A stretch of 64,000 nt of DNA from Gordionus sp. m RMFG-2023 (taxonomy: Eukaryota; Nematomorpha; Gordioida; Chordodea; Parachordodidae), in contig NC_088777.1 in assembly GCF_954871325.1 (NCBI RefSeq), positions 47,655,366-47,719,365 on the forward strand. Reading direction: 5' to 3'. Position 1 is the first letter of the stretch; each line of letters starts with the position of its first letter. Positions 10,701-24,229 of the stretch are shown piece after piece. The notes below the pieces were generated by a model. The model was not told the origin of the DNA and did not search any database. It worked only from the letters and a program-made list of their open reading frames with translations. The position numbers and the translations under genes are program-made.

Positions 10701-13399
10701 ATTTTATTTTATGATTATATAAATTTATACCAAATATATTTATCCATAGCAACAAATTATGCGCCTATAATTAATTCATAAATAAAAACTAAATATAAAT
10801 CTATAACGCTATCTAACGGAAATTTATTTATTATTTTAAGATTTTCTATTATGAGAGTTTATATTTTCTATATAATATATCCGTTCTATACATATTATAA
10901 ATTAATGGACTACTTTTCTTTCCTTATTCTATTTTATTCTATTTAGATAATTTTTAGATTTTGGATAAATTTGATTTATATAAATAAAAACATTTTATTT
11001 ATATTTTTATATAAATGCATAACAAAATGTTCAAATAACGAATTATTTAACTTCGTTAATATATCTTCGTAACTTTTTGTCGACTTCGGTCTTCATAATT
11101 TTTATCGACTCGGAAAATGTGTATAAAGAAAGAAATATAGCTTTTATTTCTTGCCATTAGGGTTATTTGACCTAAGTCTATCATCTACATTAGTACTCAT
11201 GCCTGGCCATACCTATTGATTCTTCAATACCTTCCTACAAAAAAAAATAATAATTACTCCAAAGGCTTCCCAAATAACCATTCCAAGATATTATTTTCCC
11301 AAACATTTAAATCCTTTCTAATATACTCCCCAACACTATTATCCTCCGTTCTATACCTTATTTTCATTTCAATACTTTAATATTTAACTTTTCATTAATA
11401 CATAATTATTTACCCATGGTATATATTAGCCTTCCATATGTATCCTTCCTCTATAACCACTTTACGTTAATTCTCAAATTAAAACCATTATTCCCTAATT
11501 TTGAGAATTCTATCAAAATCCGTTATTCTGATTCTTATTTCTTCTTTAACTTTATTATTGAATTTTATATAAGAAAATTCATTCCTAATAAAGTTATCAT
11601 TCCTCTTAACTTTTTCTCATATTTCCAAGTTGTTCCTAAAATTTAGTTAATAAATCTTTATTATTTCCTTTATATTGGAATTTCCGTGTTCCATTTATCT
11701 CCATTTAATTTAGGTTTATCTATGTGCACCTATTCTATTATTTTACTAGAACATTTATAGTAATGTAGGCATATATGTGCTCTGACGCATGTTTATAAAA
11801 ATTATTTAACCAGAACCAAATAAAATCCTATTTTTCTTCCTTTACCTTAATTCCTATTGTAGGCTTATCTGTAATATTTTGTTCTGGATGAACAATTATA
11901 ATAAAGATAATTTCTTTATTTATACCTTAACCTTAATTTCCTTAAATTGTAGGCTTATTTGTACTATGACGTACACCTAATCTATTCTGGCTCAACAGAT
12001 GTAATAAAAATAACTTCTTTGTCTTTTTATATCTTTTATTAATTCCTAAAATTTTATATCTTAACTTCTTTACCCCATTCCTTTCTGTATTAGGTTCTAA
12101 TTTTATTATTACTAATATTCAGATAATTTTTCCTTATTTTATTTGTCACTTACTTATTTTCAGCACCGAAGAAATGCGTCTAACAGATAAAACGAAAGTT
12201 CACTAAGATATGGATGACCATTGAATAACCCAAGTCCGAAAATTATTATCACATTTTTATTTTAGCCAAGAATTTTATAGAAAAATTTACAATTTAGTTT
12301 TATGTATTTATTTTTGAATGCATAAATTTTTTTATAATCGATTTTTCATTAGAGTCCTACTATTCGAAAATACAAGTATTTTAAAAAAAATATGTATTCA
12401 GTATAATAACAAAATTCTCAATATTTTAATAATTTTACGAATGTAAATAATATTAGTTTCATAGTCTGAAATAAAATTTTTAGTAAATATTTTTTAAGTA
12501 TTTAAGTAGATTTGACAGTAAATATATATATTTTCCACCAGTATTTTAATATTTATCTATAATTTTAATTATATTACTAATGTGTAAATATATATTACTT
12601 TACCATTTAAATTTTTATTAATTATATCAAAATTTTAAGATTTTTGATTTGAAAATATATATTATAATTACTATATAATGTTTAATTTTTTAAAAATTTG
12701 CTCGTGATATTATTTTATTATAATAAATTATAACATCATTTAAAACGCTACCTTGCGGATTGAAATTTATGCAATCCTGTTTCCTTATTTTAAATAAATA
12801 TTTCCATTAAAAGATTTAAATGATCTATTAATGGATTAAATAAAATATTAATTTAAATTATTAAATATTAAATATATATGTTTATTTACTTTTTATTAAT
12901 AACTGTTATAAGAAGCAAAGGTTGTTGAATTATATTATTTTATTCTTAAAATAAATAATAAATATTTTTCTTGTAATAAAAGTTTGCTAAACAATAAATA
13001 AATAAGTTAACATATAAAAAAAAATTTTTTAAATAAAATTATACTTTTATTGACAACACATGTTGTATTCCATTCATAAGATTAAAAATATGACTTGGGA
13101 ATATCTTTTACAAATTATTAAGGGTTGAACTGGGCTTGACAAACCTTTTTAAAATTATAAGATCTTGGATGCTTCCTAATATTGTGAGTTTGAACTTGGC
13201 ATGACATCTATCGTAAAAAATGAATAAAAATCTCATTCCCCGTCATTTTTGACGGGCTTTCTACTAGTTTAAAATAAAATTATAAAAAGATATATTTATT
13301 TATAATCGTACACGTACAAATTATTCATTTAAAAAAATAAAATAAAATTATATAATAACAGATAATGAATATATGAACGTATAAATAAAGTTAATATTA

Positions 13400-14040
13400 A
13401 AATAGGTCAAAAGGAATATGTATGAAAAATTTTAAGAAAAATACAATGAAGACCGAGGATGAGATACAGCGAGGAAAAGAAATAGGAAGTAGAAAGGGTC
13501 TAGGATAGCTCTTTGGCTAGTTAGACTACCATTGAAGCTAATGTAATAGGCTTTAAGGATTGCTATGGCAAGCCTTTGTCGAAGAAAAAATCCCTCTCGA
13601 GGTTCTTCTGAGTGATTACTGATTTGACATCTTAAATTTTTGAAAAAGCTAAGGCAAGTTGGCCGAAGGTGGCAAGTGTGATAGAAATGATCGGAATGAA
13701 ACGATAATCATTAGTAATTTCAGTTTATTTCGAAGTTTTAAGCTGTTCCTTCTGCACGATGATGTTGAGGGGTTGGTTTGATGGGGCAAGGTGGTTAATA
13801 CAGGAATAGCTCATACGAATAATTGACCTCTCCTTCATATTTGAGTGATCACGTCAGGTCGTTTGCCATCAGATCTAAAAAGACCCTGTAATCTAGTATG
13901 GATGGGATTTGGGCTGATTTCAAGACATGTTGGATGATTGAATTACATTGACTGTGTCTGATGAATCGTCTATTGCAGGAGCGACAATGTAAATTGTGAC
14001 TTCCATTCGTGTCAACGGGCGATTCGTCACTTCCAAAAAT
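13400..14040 (-). pseudogene. LINE 3' fragment (restriction-like endonuclease end), tail of R2 block
   Basis: On the minus strand this matches, block for block, the C-terminal endonuclease portion of the LINE at 24.2-25.7 kb and 27.6-28.0 kb, with the same end just after the codons for AKELS (here about 13,500-13,525). It contains several frame changes and stops and is clearly dead. It is part of the R2/R4 duplication, since R4 is followed by the same LINE piece. The copy breaks off abruptly at 14,030, where a further short R piece begins. Confidence 0.75.
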
Positions 14041-14345
14041 TAGGCATACGATCCTTTTTGAAAATTGATTTAAGGTGGGAAAAAATAATATTGAATGTTT
14101 GGTAACTAATTACCGTGTAAAAATATAGGCCCTAAGAAAATTAGGTGTGTAAACAGTGAGTTTCCATGCATTTGTGTTTAAAAAAGGTGCAGGTGACAAA
14201 ACAATTCTCCTAAATAATAAGTTTTATCTAATGCTAGGATTATCATTTGAGCTTAAATATTTAATGTTACCTATCATGAGGGAAGTTATATAATAAGAGA
14301 TATTACTTTATCGGGGATGTTATCAACCTTTTGTACCAATGGGTA
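14033..14345 (+). repeat. Short direct piece of R
   Basis: Sequence from cttccaaaaattaggcatac to accaatgggtattttta matches R2 at about 8,845-9,175 and R4 at 19,560-19,890 in the same orientation. It sits directly against the LINE fragment on the left and against an AT-rich palindromic stretch on the right. Confidence 0.75.
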
Positions 14346-14349
14346 TTTT

Positions 14350-14490
14350 TAGGCCTATTCAAAAACGAATTTGAATCGAATAGTGCATTATTCATATAAT
14401 TTACTATTTGAATTCGTACGAATAATAAAATCTACTATTTGTATTCGAGAATTAAGTTTTATAATAAAATAAATCATACTCAAATAAATT
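14350..14490. repeat. AATTCG-rich palindromic stretch at an R junction
   Basis: Repeated TTCGAAT/GAATTCG motifs, including gaattcgtacgaata, lie between a direct piece of R and the inverted copy R3. It may be a small inverted-repeat element at the rearrangement junction; its ends are not defined. Confidence 0.4.
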
Positions 14491-14494
14491 GACA

Positions 14495-16370
14495 AATTTT
14501 TTTATTACAAATTTGATTTTAAACAGCATTTCTTTTTGGCCCATATATTAACAAAAATAATTAATTTTTAAAAAAAAAACAAATTAAAAATCATAATATT
14601 TTACGTCGTTGCATAGTACGTTAAGAAATTGTGAAAAATATAAGGGAAGGATTTCATATTTGGTTAATATTTCATCATAAGCTAATCAACTACAAGATAT
14701 TTTTATTGCCGAATATATAGGTGAGTATCATGGTAAAATAGCGCATGGCAATAAGATAATATCTCAATCTATATTTTCACGCAACAATTCTTAATAAAGT
14801 AAAATGCCTACCAAACACCTAGTAATATCACGTGATGTAATAAGCTCTCGAGATGTAAAACTAATAGTTAATATTAAATATAATCTTCTAAATAAAAATG
14901 AATTAAGATACTTGTCTAATTTTGCTGTTCAAGTTCTTGATATTTAAAAAACATGTATAATAACCCATTGATACAAATGGTTGATATCAGCCTCGATAAA
15001 GTAATATCTCTTATTTTATATACTCCCCTCATGATTTAGATAACATCAAATATATATGCTCAAATAATAGTCCTAGCATTATACATAAGTAATAAAACAT
15101 ATAATTTAGGAGAATTGTTTATCATATGCACCGTTTTTAAATAAATGCATTTACCTCACGTATTAAACGATAACCCAATTTTCTTAGGACCCATATTTTA
15201 ACACCGTAATTAGGATTACCAAACATTCAATATTATTTTTTCCCGCCTTGAATCAATTTTAAAAAAATATCATACCTAATTTTTGGAAGTATTGGGAATG
15301 GTATCGGCCTTAAGTAGAAATTTTTTAAATTCAACACATCTTTTATGTACAAAACAAATTAAAGAAAATTTAATACATTTTTGAACTAATAAAGAAGGAG
15401 TTTGGAATAAAAATTTGAAACATAATAATAAATATTATTTTCAATAAAGATGCTATAATATTTTCATTAACCGATGAAATCTTTAAAAAAAATGTATATA
15501 ATATAAATTTTGCTTAAATAAAAATTATACAAAATTTGTGAAATATTTAGATATCATTTAATAGATAATTATAATATATTATATTTACCTTTATAAAATA
15601 AAATAATTTTATCACCCTACAACAACAATAATTGTGAAGATATAAATCATGTAGTATAAACAAAATGTGATTGGAAAAAAAAACTCCTTTACATATAATG
15701 ATAGAAAAGACTTTGAAAGAGTCATACGTGGGTTAGGCCCTAATTATCAAACAAAGGCATTAGATATTTCATCCAGGCATCAGAGCTAGGCTGAGATGAC
15801 AACGGCCCTTTTTTAAGGGCCCCAAAATTTTAATTGAAGTAAACTAGTTTTTCGATTCAATAACAATTATAAATTATTGCATTTATTTTAAATGAGTCAA
15901 AAATATAATATATATTTTGAAGTCTAAAAAAAATGACTAAACTGAGAATGGACAGTATAACTCCAGTTATAATGGCGGAAACTTCATATTTTTATATTTT
16001 TTGATTATATAAGTTTTCACCAAATAAATTAATCCAGAGCAAAGAATTATTCTTCTATAATTCATATCATTTTTAATTGAAAACTAGATTTACGCCATCT
16101 AACGGAAATATATTTGTAATTTTAAAGTCTTATTATGGTTGTTATATTTTTTTATGTAATATAAATGTTCTATACATATGAAAAATATATGGACTAGTTT
16201 TTCTTCCATATTCTATTTAATTTATTTGGATAATTTTAATTTCGTAAAATTTGATTTATAAAATAAAAACATTTTATTTAAATTTTTAAAATATAATTAA
16301 GCTATAAAATAAAAATAAATATTATCTATCCACGATTCTCAGTCTAGTCAATTTTATTTAGACTTTTAAA
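14495..16370 (-). repeat. R repeat, inverted copy R3
   Basis: Reading the minus strand gives the order seen in R1: about 16,330-15,830 matches 270-800, then 15,800-14,520 matches roughly 1,310-3,600. The R1 segment of about 830-1,290 is missing here but is found in direct orientation immediately after R3 (16,410 onward), so R3 marks an inversion within an R copy. It includes the relic ...gtgaaaaatataaggga block that corresponds to the minus-strand frames of R2. Confidence 0.75.
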
Positions 16371-16409
16371 ATTATATTAAATTTTTTATTCATGTAAAAT
16401 AAATTAATA

Positions 16410-16639
16410 AAAAGACGTTCGTCATAAATGTTAAATAAAGATATGAAAATAAATAATTAAAATGTTTAAACCAATTAGAGCAATATTCCACAAAGCTTAT
16501 TAATTGTGATTTTATAAAAAGAATTAAGAAAACTCATTATAAAGTTTCATAAAAAGATAAGAAGTTTCTTTTTTGTAATTATTAATCTTAAAAATGTGAA
16601 TTATTATTTGTGAAAGCCAGGAGGATCGATAACTGTTAA
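16410..16639 (+). repeat. R4 left part, split by a hAT insertion
   Basis: aagacgttcgtcataaatg through ccaggaggatcgat matches R1 at 822-1,028 in direct orientation. The copy is interrupted at 16,639 by a hAT element and resumes at 19,302; R1 supplies the uninterrupted version of the insertion site. Confidence 0.8.
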
Positions 16640-19301
16640 CAGAGTTGTTAAAGTAGCGCGCTATCTTTTTTGGTAGCTATAGCTAATAGCCGCTACTTTT
16701 TTAAAATTATTTAATTTTTTAGCGCGCTACTTTTTTAAAAGTAGCTAAGTAGCGCGCTACTTCGCTACTTTTAAAAATATAATGAATGTAAGTATAAACA
16801 TGAAAATTTAAATATAATATCATAATTAATTATAATTTTTATAATTTATTATTTAATTTTGAAATTTAAATATGTTTTCAATTTTTAATTTATATTTTCA
16901 ATCTGTGTTAATAATCTAAAATGGCATCGTCCATGGATATCCAAATCCTTGAAAGTGATTCAGATATGGAAGATTCAATGGAAGAAAATGTACTTAATAG
17001 CTCTAATAACGTTTTTCCATTCCCTAAATTTGAAAAAATTTTTTAAAATAAATATTAAAACAAAATCTGGATTCAAATTCATGTGCTTAAAATGTAAAAA
17101 AAATATATCATCAAATAAATCGAGTAGCTATAACCTGAAGAAACACCTAAAGGTAAATTGTTATTTTTACATTATAATATTATTTATTTTATTAGACTGT
17201 TCACGCCAATTGCTATAAGGAAATAGAGAAACATATAAAAAATTTTGGTATAAGAGAATCTTCATTCAAAAAGACAAATACTATCCAAACCAAATTAACT
17301 GATAATAAACATGCCAATATTTCACAAAAATTGGCTGATAAAGTTATTGTTGATTTTATTATTGACACAGTTCAGCCAGTGTCTTTGGTTGATAATCCAT
17401 CATTTACTCTGATGATTAAAACTTTATCCCCTGGCACAACAGTTTTATGTCGCCAGACACTTATGAATAAAATAGCCGACAACTTCAAAGTGATGAAAGA
17501 TGCTCTAATAGTAGAGTTATCAGATATATCTTATGTATGTACCACGGCAGATAGTTGGACACATAACAGAAGGTAAAAACTTATTTATATTTATAAATTG
17601 ATCTGATTAAATATTTTTAGAGCTTATTTGGGAATCACAGGCCATTGGTTAGACCCTAGGACTTTAAAAAGAAGATCTGTAGCCTTAGCCCTTAAAAGGA
17701 TTATAGGATGCCAGACATATGACGTACTTGCAAATAAAATTATTGACATCCACAAGTCTTTTAGGATTCATAATAAAGTTTGCAAGATGGTTACTGATAA
17801 TGGGTCTAACTACCTGAAGGCATTTAGGTTATATCACAAATTTATTTATAATATTTATTTTAAGTTATGATTTTTATCAGAATGGAATGGTTATTATTTA
17901 ATCTATAAAATATTTAGTATTTTAATATTTCACATTATTTACAGAATTTTTATTAACTAAATACACACATATTTTAGTAATATTATGATTATCATAATTT
18001 ATATCAAATTATAAATAAAATTAGTGAAATTAATTAATAAAATATACAACAGAGGTGGATTATTTCATTAATTTTTATTGTAAAGTGTCATTTAGCTAAT
18101 CTAACATTTAATAAGATATGGTTATTGACAGAGTTGGGTAGGTCCTCCAGAAAAAGAATCTAGATACAGATACAGATTCTTTTAAAAAAATGAATCTTAG
18201 ATACGATACTAGTATCTTTTTCAAATAATCAAAAAGATACAAGATAAAAGATTCTTGTATCTTTTACTAAATTAGAGTAACTTAAATACAAGATACTTTT
18301 AAATTATCATTACCAATTAAATTAGAATAGTTTATAAAATACAGTTTTTATTATTTATTTGTGAAGAACATAGCATACACATATAAGAATGAATATTTGC
18401 AATAATTAATAAAATATTTATTGATGAATTAATCATAATAACCAGGGATTAATAATATTAATTTTTGCCCTTTAATAGCTTAAACAGGGAAGGGAGAGTA
18501 GTATATTTAATTGAAGTTAAAAATGTGCAAATAAGAAAAAAAATTAAATCAAATGATTTATTAGAATTTGCAGGTTATTTTCTGTGTTGTTTTAAATATA
18601 GCTTATATTAGGAGTATATGGATAAAAACATCAACGCGATAGGCTAATGGCTAAGGCTAATCTGAATAATCTTACTCCAACAAATATAGATTGCCGAGTA
18701 TCTACCACGAAGACATCCTCAAATAATTTTTTTGAAATTAAAGATGATTTAATAGAAAATCCAATTGATCTTTTTTTTCAATCAAAAAATATTGAAATGA
18801 ATATTTTTGATAATTTTTAATATATTAAAAATTTATATATAAAATTTAATACCCCCTTGCCCTCAAGTGCTAGTGTCGAGAGATTATTTAGTAAAGCAAA
18901 GCTTATACTTTCTGATCGTCGTTCTAGACTTGGGGATGATAATATTGAAATGATATTATTATTAAAATGCAACAAATTAAAATAAATATTTATTTATATT
19001 GCTTATTTATTTATAATCTAAACTAACTATATTTTTATATTTATAAATGTTGATTTTTATATATTATTTATTATACATTTACATTATAAGCAAAAAAAAA
19101 TAAAAAAAATTTATTTCATTTGTTTCTAAATTTTTTTTTATAAAAAGTAGCTTAAAAGTAGCTAAAGCTACTTTTGAAAAAAAGTAGCTAATAGCGCGCT
19201 ACTTTTTTTCACAAATAGCGAAAGCGGTAGCGCGCTACTTTTTTTGACAAATAGCTATTACGGTAGCGCGCTACTTTTAAAAATAGCGTTTAACAACTCT
19301 G
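16640..19301 (+). mobile_element. hAT DNA transposon, 2,662 bp, with exact 8-bp target duplication
   Basis: Terminal inverted repeats start CAGAGTTGTTAAAGTAGCG on the left and end in the matching ...TAACAACTCTG on the right. Both ends carry many subterminal copies of TAGCGCGCTAC. The flanking 8 bp ACTGTTAA occurs at 16,632-16,639 and 19,302-19,309, the hallmark of hAT insertion. It holds a transposase gene that lacks the middle of the catalytic domain (see next entry). The region 18,120-18,320 is rich in GATAC motifs and may be a smaller insertion. Confidence 0.93.
16921..18985 (+). pseudogene. ZBED-type hAT transposase, internally deleted
   Basis: The start is probably the ATG at 16,921 (MASSMDIQILESDSD, acidic). 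A one-base frame change in the T run near 17,045 leads into a BED finger: CLKCKKN at 17,083 and KKHLKVNC near 17,150. After a short intron-like gap come SLVDNPSF (17,386) and TADSWTHN (17,547), then an exon with LGITGHWLDP (17,628) and MVTDNGSNY (17,790), the second catalytic Asp. The following part of the RNase H fold with the catalytic Glu is not seen. The C-terminal dimerisation motif SSASVERLFSKAK appears at ~18,860, and the frame closes at 18,985. So the ends are kept but about a third of the protein is missing; not autonomous. Confidence 0.85.
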
Positions 19302-19309
19302 ACTGTTAA

Positions 19310-22300
19310 AAATATATATTTGGATCTTTTGGCTTGATTAGGTTTTATTGATCCTAAAGGTTTCACTATAGCTAATTGACCACATGTTGAGGTAATTAGA
19401 TTTCCATTATATTTTCAACAGAATTGTCTTATGTTATCTTTCTAATTTTTATTTCCACTCCTTCTTTATTAGTTAAAAAAAATGTATTAAATTTTCTTTA
19501 ATATGTTTAGTACATAAAAGATGTTTTATAAAATTTCTACTCAAGGCAGATACCATTCCCAACACTTCCAAATAGGCATACTATTTATAAAAAAAAAATT
19601 GATTCAAGGTGGGGAAAAATAATAATATTGAATGTTTGGTAATCCTAATTACCGTGTAGAATATAGGTCCTAAGAAATTGGGTGTTGTGTAAACGGTGAG
19701 TTTCCATGCATTTGTGTTTAAAAGCTGTGCATGTGACAAACAATTCTCCTAAATTATAAGTTTTATCTAATGCTAGGATTATTATTTGAGCTTAAATATT
19801 TAATGTTACCTATCATGAGGAAAGTATATATCATAAGAGATATTACTTTATCGGGGCTGTTATCAACCTTTTGTACCAATGGGTATTTAAACATATTTTT
19901 TAAAATATCAAGAGTTTGATCAGCAAAATTAGACAAGTATCCTGATTCATTTTTACTTAAAAAATTATATTGAATATTAGCTATTTGTTTTGCATTTCGG
20001 GGACTTATTATATCACGACTTGGTAGATATTACTAGGTGTTTGGTGATTTACTTTATTAATAAGTGCTTTGTAAACACAACGCGGTGTATTGGAATATAT
20101 AGATTGAGATATTATCTTATTGCCATGCAATAAGTTATATTTTACCTTACTATTCTGCAATAGAAATATCTTGTAATTGGTTAACTGATGATGACATATT
20201 AACCAAATAAATACTTCTCTTATTTTTTTCACAATTTCTTTATGCACTATAGTAACGATGAAGAATTACCATATCGTTAGTATTTGATTGAGGCTCATGT
20301 AACTCTAAAATATTATGATTTTTAATTTGTTTTTCTTTAAAATTTAATTATTTTTGTAAATATATGGGCCAAAAATTCGAAATTTTTTAAACAATATATT
20401 GAATTCTTGGCCAGTCCAGGTCCTCTATCATCCTCAAAGACCGATTTTTCACCAATTTTTTTAATTAAATTGATTATTTATTCCAAAATCTTTCATATTT
20501 TTTACCCCAGTGGGTAATCTGAATTACAGAGATTTTCAAATAACGACAAGTCGTTCGTGTATGAATATTATATGGTTAGTGTTAATTAAGAAATATGATA
20601 TGTATATATATGATTTTATAGGTTATGAAACCGATAGCTACAACTCTTTCATTTTAGAAGGCAAAGAAAAAATGCATTTGGGAGATCTCACTCCCATGAT
20701 AACTATTATAATATTAAAACTTTAAAAAATGGCTTTAAATAATTTCAAGTTTTGTAAGTCGCTTGTTAATTCAATCCTGGCAGGCATAAGATCAAATATT
20801 GCTTGCATTTTATATTTTGATTATCTTTTATTTTTAATAGATTCAAACACAACTATAAAGATGAATATATACTATCCGTAATAATTCACCCGATATTTAA
20901 ATTTTTTTCTGATCAAAATATTTAATTTTTTAAGTACGAGTAACCCGTTACTTTTTTGAATATTCAGTAACGCGGGTTTCTTTTTATGAAAATTTATAAT
21001 GAGTTTCTATTGATCTTAATTCTTTTCTTTATAAAATTATATTTAATAAGATTTGTGGAATATTTCTATTTCTAATTGATTTAAAGATTTTATTATTATT
21101 TTTTGCCATTAGAAACTTCAAATTTTTTTCGTTTTATGTTTTATTAGTTAGTTTAATTAAAATAAGTCAAAAAAATAATATATTTTTTATGACCCAAAAA
21201 TCTAAAAAAAAAATAATTAAGAATTGACATATGATAACTCCAAAAATAGTGAAGTAAACTTCAATTTTTTTTTCATTTTATGTTTATATAAGTTAGTTTA
21301 CACAAAATGAGTTAAATAAATAATATATTTTTTAAAAACTCAAAAATCTAAAAAAATATGACTAAATTGAGAATGGGCATCAATAACTAAAAAAATAATA
21401 ATGAGAACTTTAATTTTTATTTTATTTTATGATTATATAAATTTATACCAAATATATTTATCCATAGCAACAAATTATGCACCTATAATTAATTCATAAA
21501 TAAAAACTAAATATAAATCTATAACGCTATCTAACGGAAATTTATTTATTATTTTAAGATTTTCTATTATGAGAGTTTATATTTTCTATATAATATATCC
21601 GTTCTATACATATTATAAATTAATGGACTACTTTTCTTTCCTTATATTTTATTCTATTTAGATAATTTTTAGATTTTGGATAAATTTGATTTATATAAAT
21701 AAAAACATTTTATTTATAGTTTAATATATTATTATAATGGATAACAAAATGTTCACATAACGAGTGAGAAATTATTAATTATTTAACTTCGTTAATATAT
21801 CTTCGTAACTTTTTGTCGACTTCGGTCTTCATAATTTTTATCGACTCGGAAAATGTGAATAAATAAGAAAAAAATATAGCTTCTATTTCTTGCTATTAGG
21901 GCTATTTGACCTAAGTCTATCATCTACCTTAGTACTCATGCCTGGCCATACCTATTGATTCTTCAATACCTTCCTACAAAAACACTAATAATTACTCCAA
22001 AGGCTTCCCAAATAACCATTCCAAGATATTATGGTCCCAAACATTTAAATCCTTTCTAATATATTCCCCAACACTATTATCCTCCTTTCTATACCTTATT
22101 TTCATTTCAATACTTTAATATTTAACTTTTCTTTACTACATAATTATTTACCCCATGGTATGTATATATTCTTCCATATGTATCCTTCCTCTATAACCAC
22201 TTTACGTTAATTCTCAAATTAAAACCATTATTCCCTAATTGACAGAATTCTATCAAAATCCGTTATTCTGATTCTTATTTCTTCTTTAACTTTATTATTA

Positions 22301-24220
22301 ATTTTATATAAGAAAATTCATTCCTTATAAAGTTATCATTCCTCTTAACTTTTTCTCATATTTCCAAGTTGTTCCTAAAATTTAGTTAATAAATCTTTAT
22401 TATTTCCTTTATATTGGAATTTCCGTGTTCCATTTATCTCCATTTAATTTAGGTTTATCTATGTGCACCTATTCTATTATTTTACTAGAACATTTATAGT
22501 AATGTAGGCATATATGTGCTCTGACGCATGTTTATAAAAATTATTTAACCAGAACCAAATAAAATAATTCATCCTATTTTTCTTCCTTTACCTTAATTCC
22601 TATTGTAGGCTTATCTGTACTATGACGTATGCCTACATTTTGTTCTGGGTGAACTATTATAATAAAGATAATTTCTTTATTTTTACCTTAACCTTAATTT
22701 CCTTAAATTGTAGGCTTATTTGTACTATGACGTACACCTAATCTATTCTGGCTTAACAGAGTAATAAAAATAACTACTTTGTCTTTTTATATCTTTTATT
22801 TATTCCTAAAATTTTATATCTTAACTTTTTTACCCCATTCCTTTCTGTATTAGGTTCTAATTTTATTATAACTAATATTCAGATAATTTTTCCTTATTTT
22901 ATTTGTCACTTACTTATTTTAAGCACCGAAGAAATGCGTCTAACTGCTAAAACGATAGTTTACTAAGATATGGATGACCATTGAATAACTTAAGTCAGAA
23001 AATTATTATCACATTTTTATTTTAGCCAAGAATTTTATAGAAAAATTTAAAATTTAGTTTTATGTATTTATTTTTGAATGCATAAATTTTTTTATAATCG
23101 ATTTTTCATTAGAGTCCTACTATTCGAAAATACAAATATTTTAAAAAAAATATGTATTCAGTATAATAACAAAATTCTCAATATTTTAATAATTTTACGA
23201 ATGTAAATAATATTAGTTTCATAGTCCGAAATAAAATTTTTAGTAAATAATATTAGTTTCATAGTCTGAAATAAAATTTTTAGTAAATATTTTTTAAGTA
23301 TTTAAGTAGATTTGACAGTAAATATATATATTTTCCACCAGTATTTTAATATTTATCTATAATTTTAATTATATTACTAGTGTGTAAGTATAAATTACTT
23401 TACCATTTAAATTTTTATTAATTATATCAAAATTTTGATTTGAAAATATATATTATAATTACTATATAATGTTTAATTTTTTAAAAATTTGCTCGTGATA
23501 TTATTTTATTATAATAAATTATAACATCATTTAAAACGCTACCTTGCGGATAGAAATTTTTGCAATTATGTTTTCTTATTTTAAATAAATATTTCCATTA
23601 AAAGATTTAAATGATCTATTAATGGATTAAATAAAATATTAATTTTAATTATTAAATATATATGTTTATTTACTTTTTATTAATAACTGTTATAAGAAGG
23701 TAACAAAGGTTGTTGAATTATATTATTTTATTCTTAAAATAAATAATAAATATTTTTCTTGTAATAAAAGTTTGCTAAACAATAAATAAATAAGTTATAA
23801 AAAAAAATTTTTAACATAAAATTATACTTTTATTGACAACACATATATTCCATTCATAAGATTAAAAATATGACTTGGGAATATCTTTTACAAATTATTA
23901 GGGGTTGAGCTGAGCTTGACAAACCTTTTTAAAATTATAAGATCTTGGATGCTTCCTAATATTGCGAGCTTGAACTTGGCATGACATCTATCGTAAAAAA
24001 TGAATAAAAATCTCATTCACCGTCATTTTTAACGGGCTTTCTACTAGTTTAAAATAAAATTATTAAAAAATATATTTATTATAATCGTATACGTACAAAT
24101 TATTCATTTAAAAAAATAAAATAAAATTATATAATAACAGATAATGAATATATGAACGTATAAATAAAGTTTATATTAAAATAGGTCAAAAGGAATATGT
24201 ATGAAAAATTTTAAGAAAAA
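19310..24220 (+). repeat. R repeat, copy R4 (main part)
   Basis: Colinear with R2 at an offset of 10,716 bp, with the frames 20,008-20,247 (-) and 20,510-20,725 (+) matching 9,292-9,531 and 9,794-10,009; the first pair differ by one residue and the second pair are identical in protein. A 40-bp tandem duplication at 23,204-23,283 (unit starting taaataatattagtttcata) is single in R2. Its left end connects, across the hAT insertion, to 16,410-16,639. Confidence 0.85.
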
Positions 24221-24229
24221 TACAATGAA

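Larger units (their letters stand above)
8664..13400 (+). repeat. R repeat, copy R2
   Basis: The copy begins with taactatagctaattgacc, exactly where the hAT relic ends, and runs colinear with R4 (19,373-24,220). Between about 9,240 and 10,980 the two copies differ by only occasional substitutions and keep a constant offset of 10,716 bp; beyond 11,000 small indels appear. The unit contains three diverged ~130-bp sub-repeats (10,386-10,700), a segment at 11,030-11,180 shared with the inverted ends of the element at 35.9-39.1 kb, and coding-like minus-strand frames (see separate entry). No terminal repeat was found and the family is unknown. Confidence 0.8.

Noticed and set aside
18120-18320. 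Separate MITE inside the 16,640 hAT starting cagagttggg
   Set aside because: GATAC-rich sequence is suggestive, but no matching right end or 8-bp duplication could be found.
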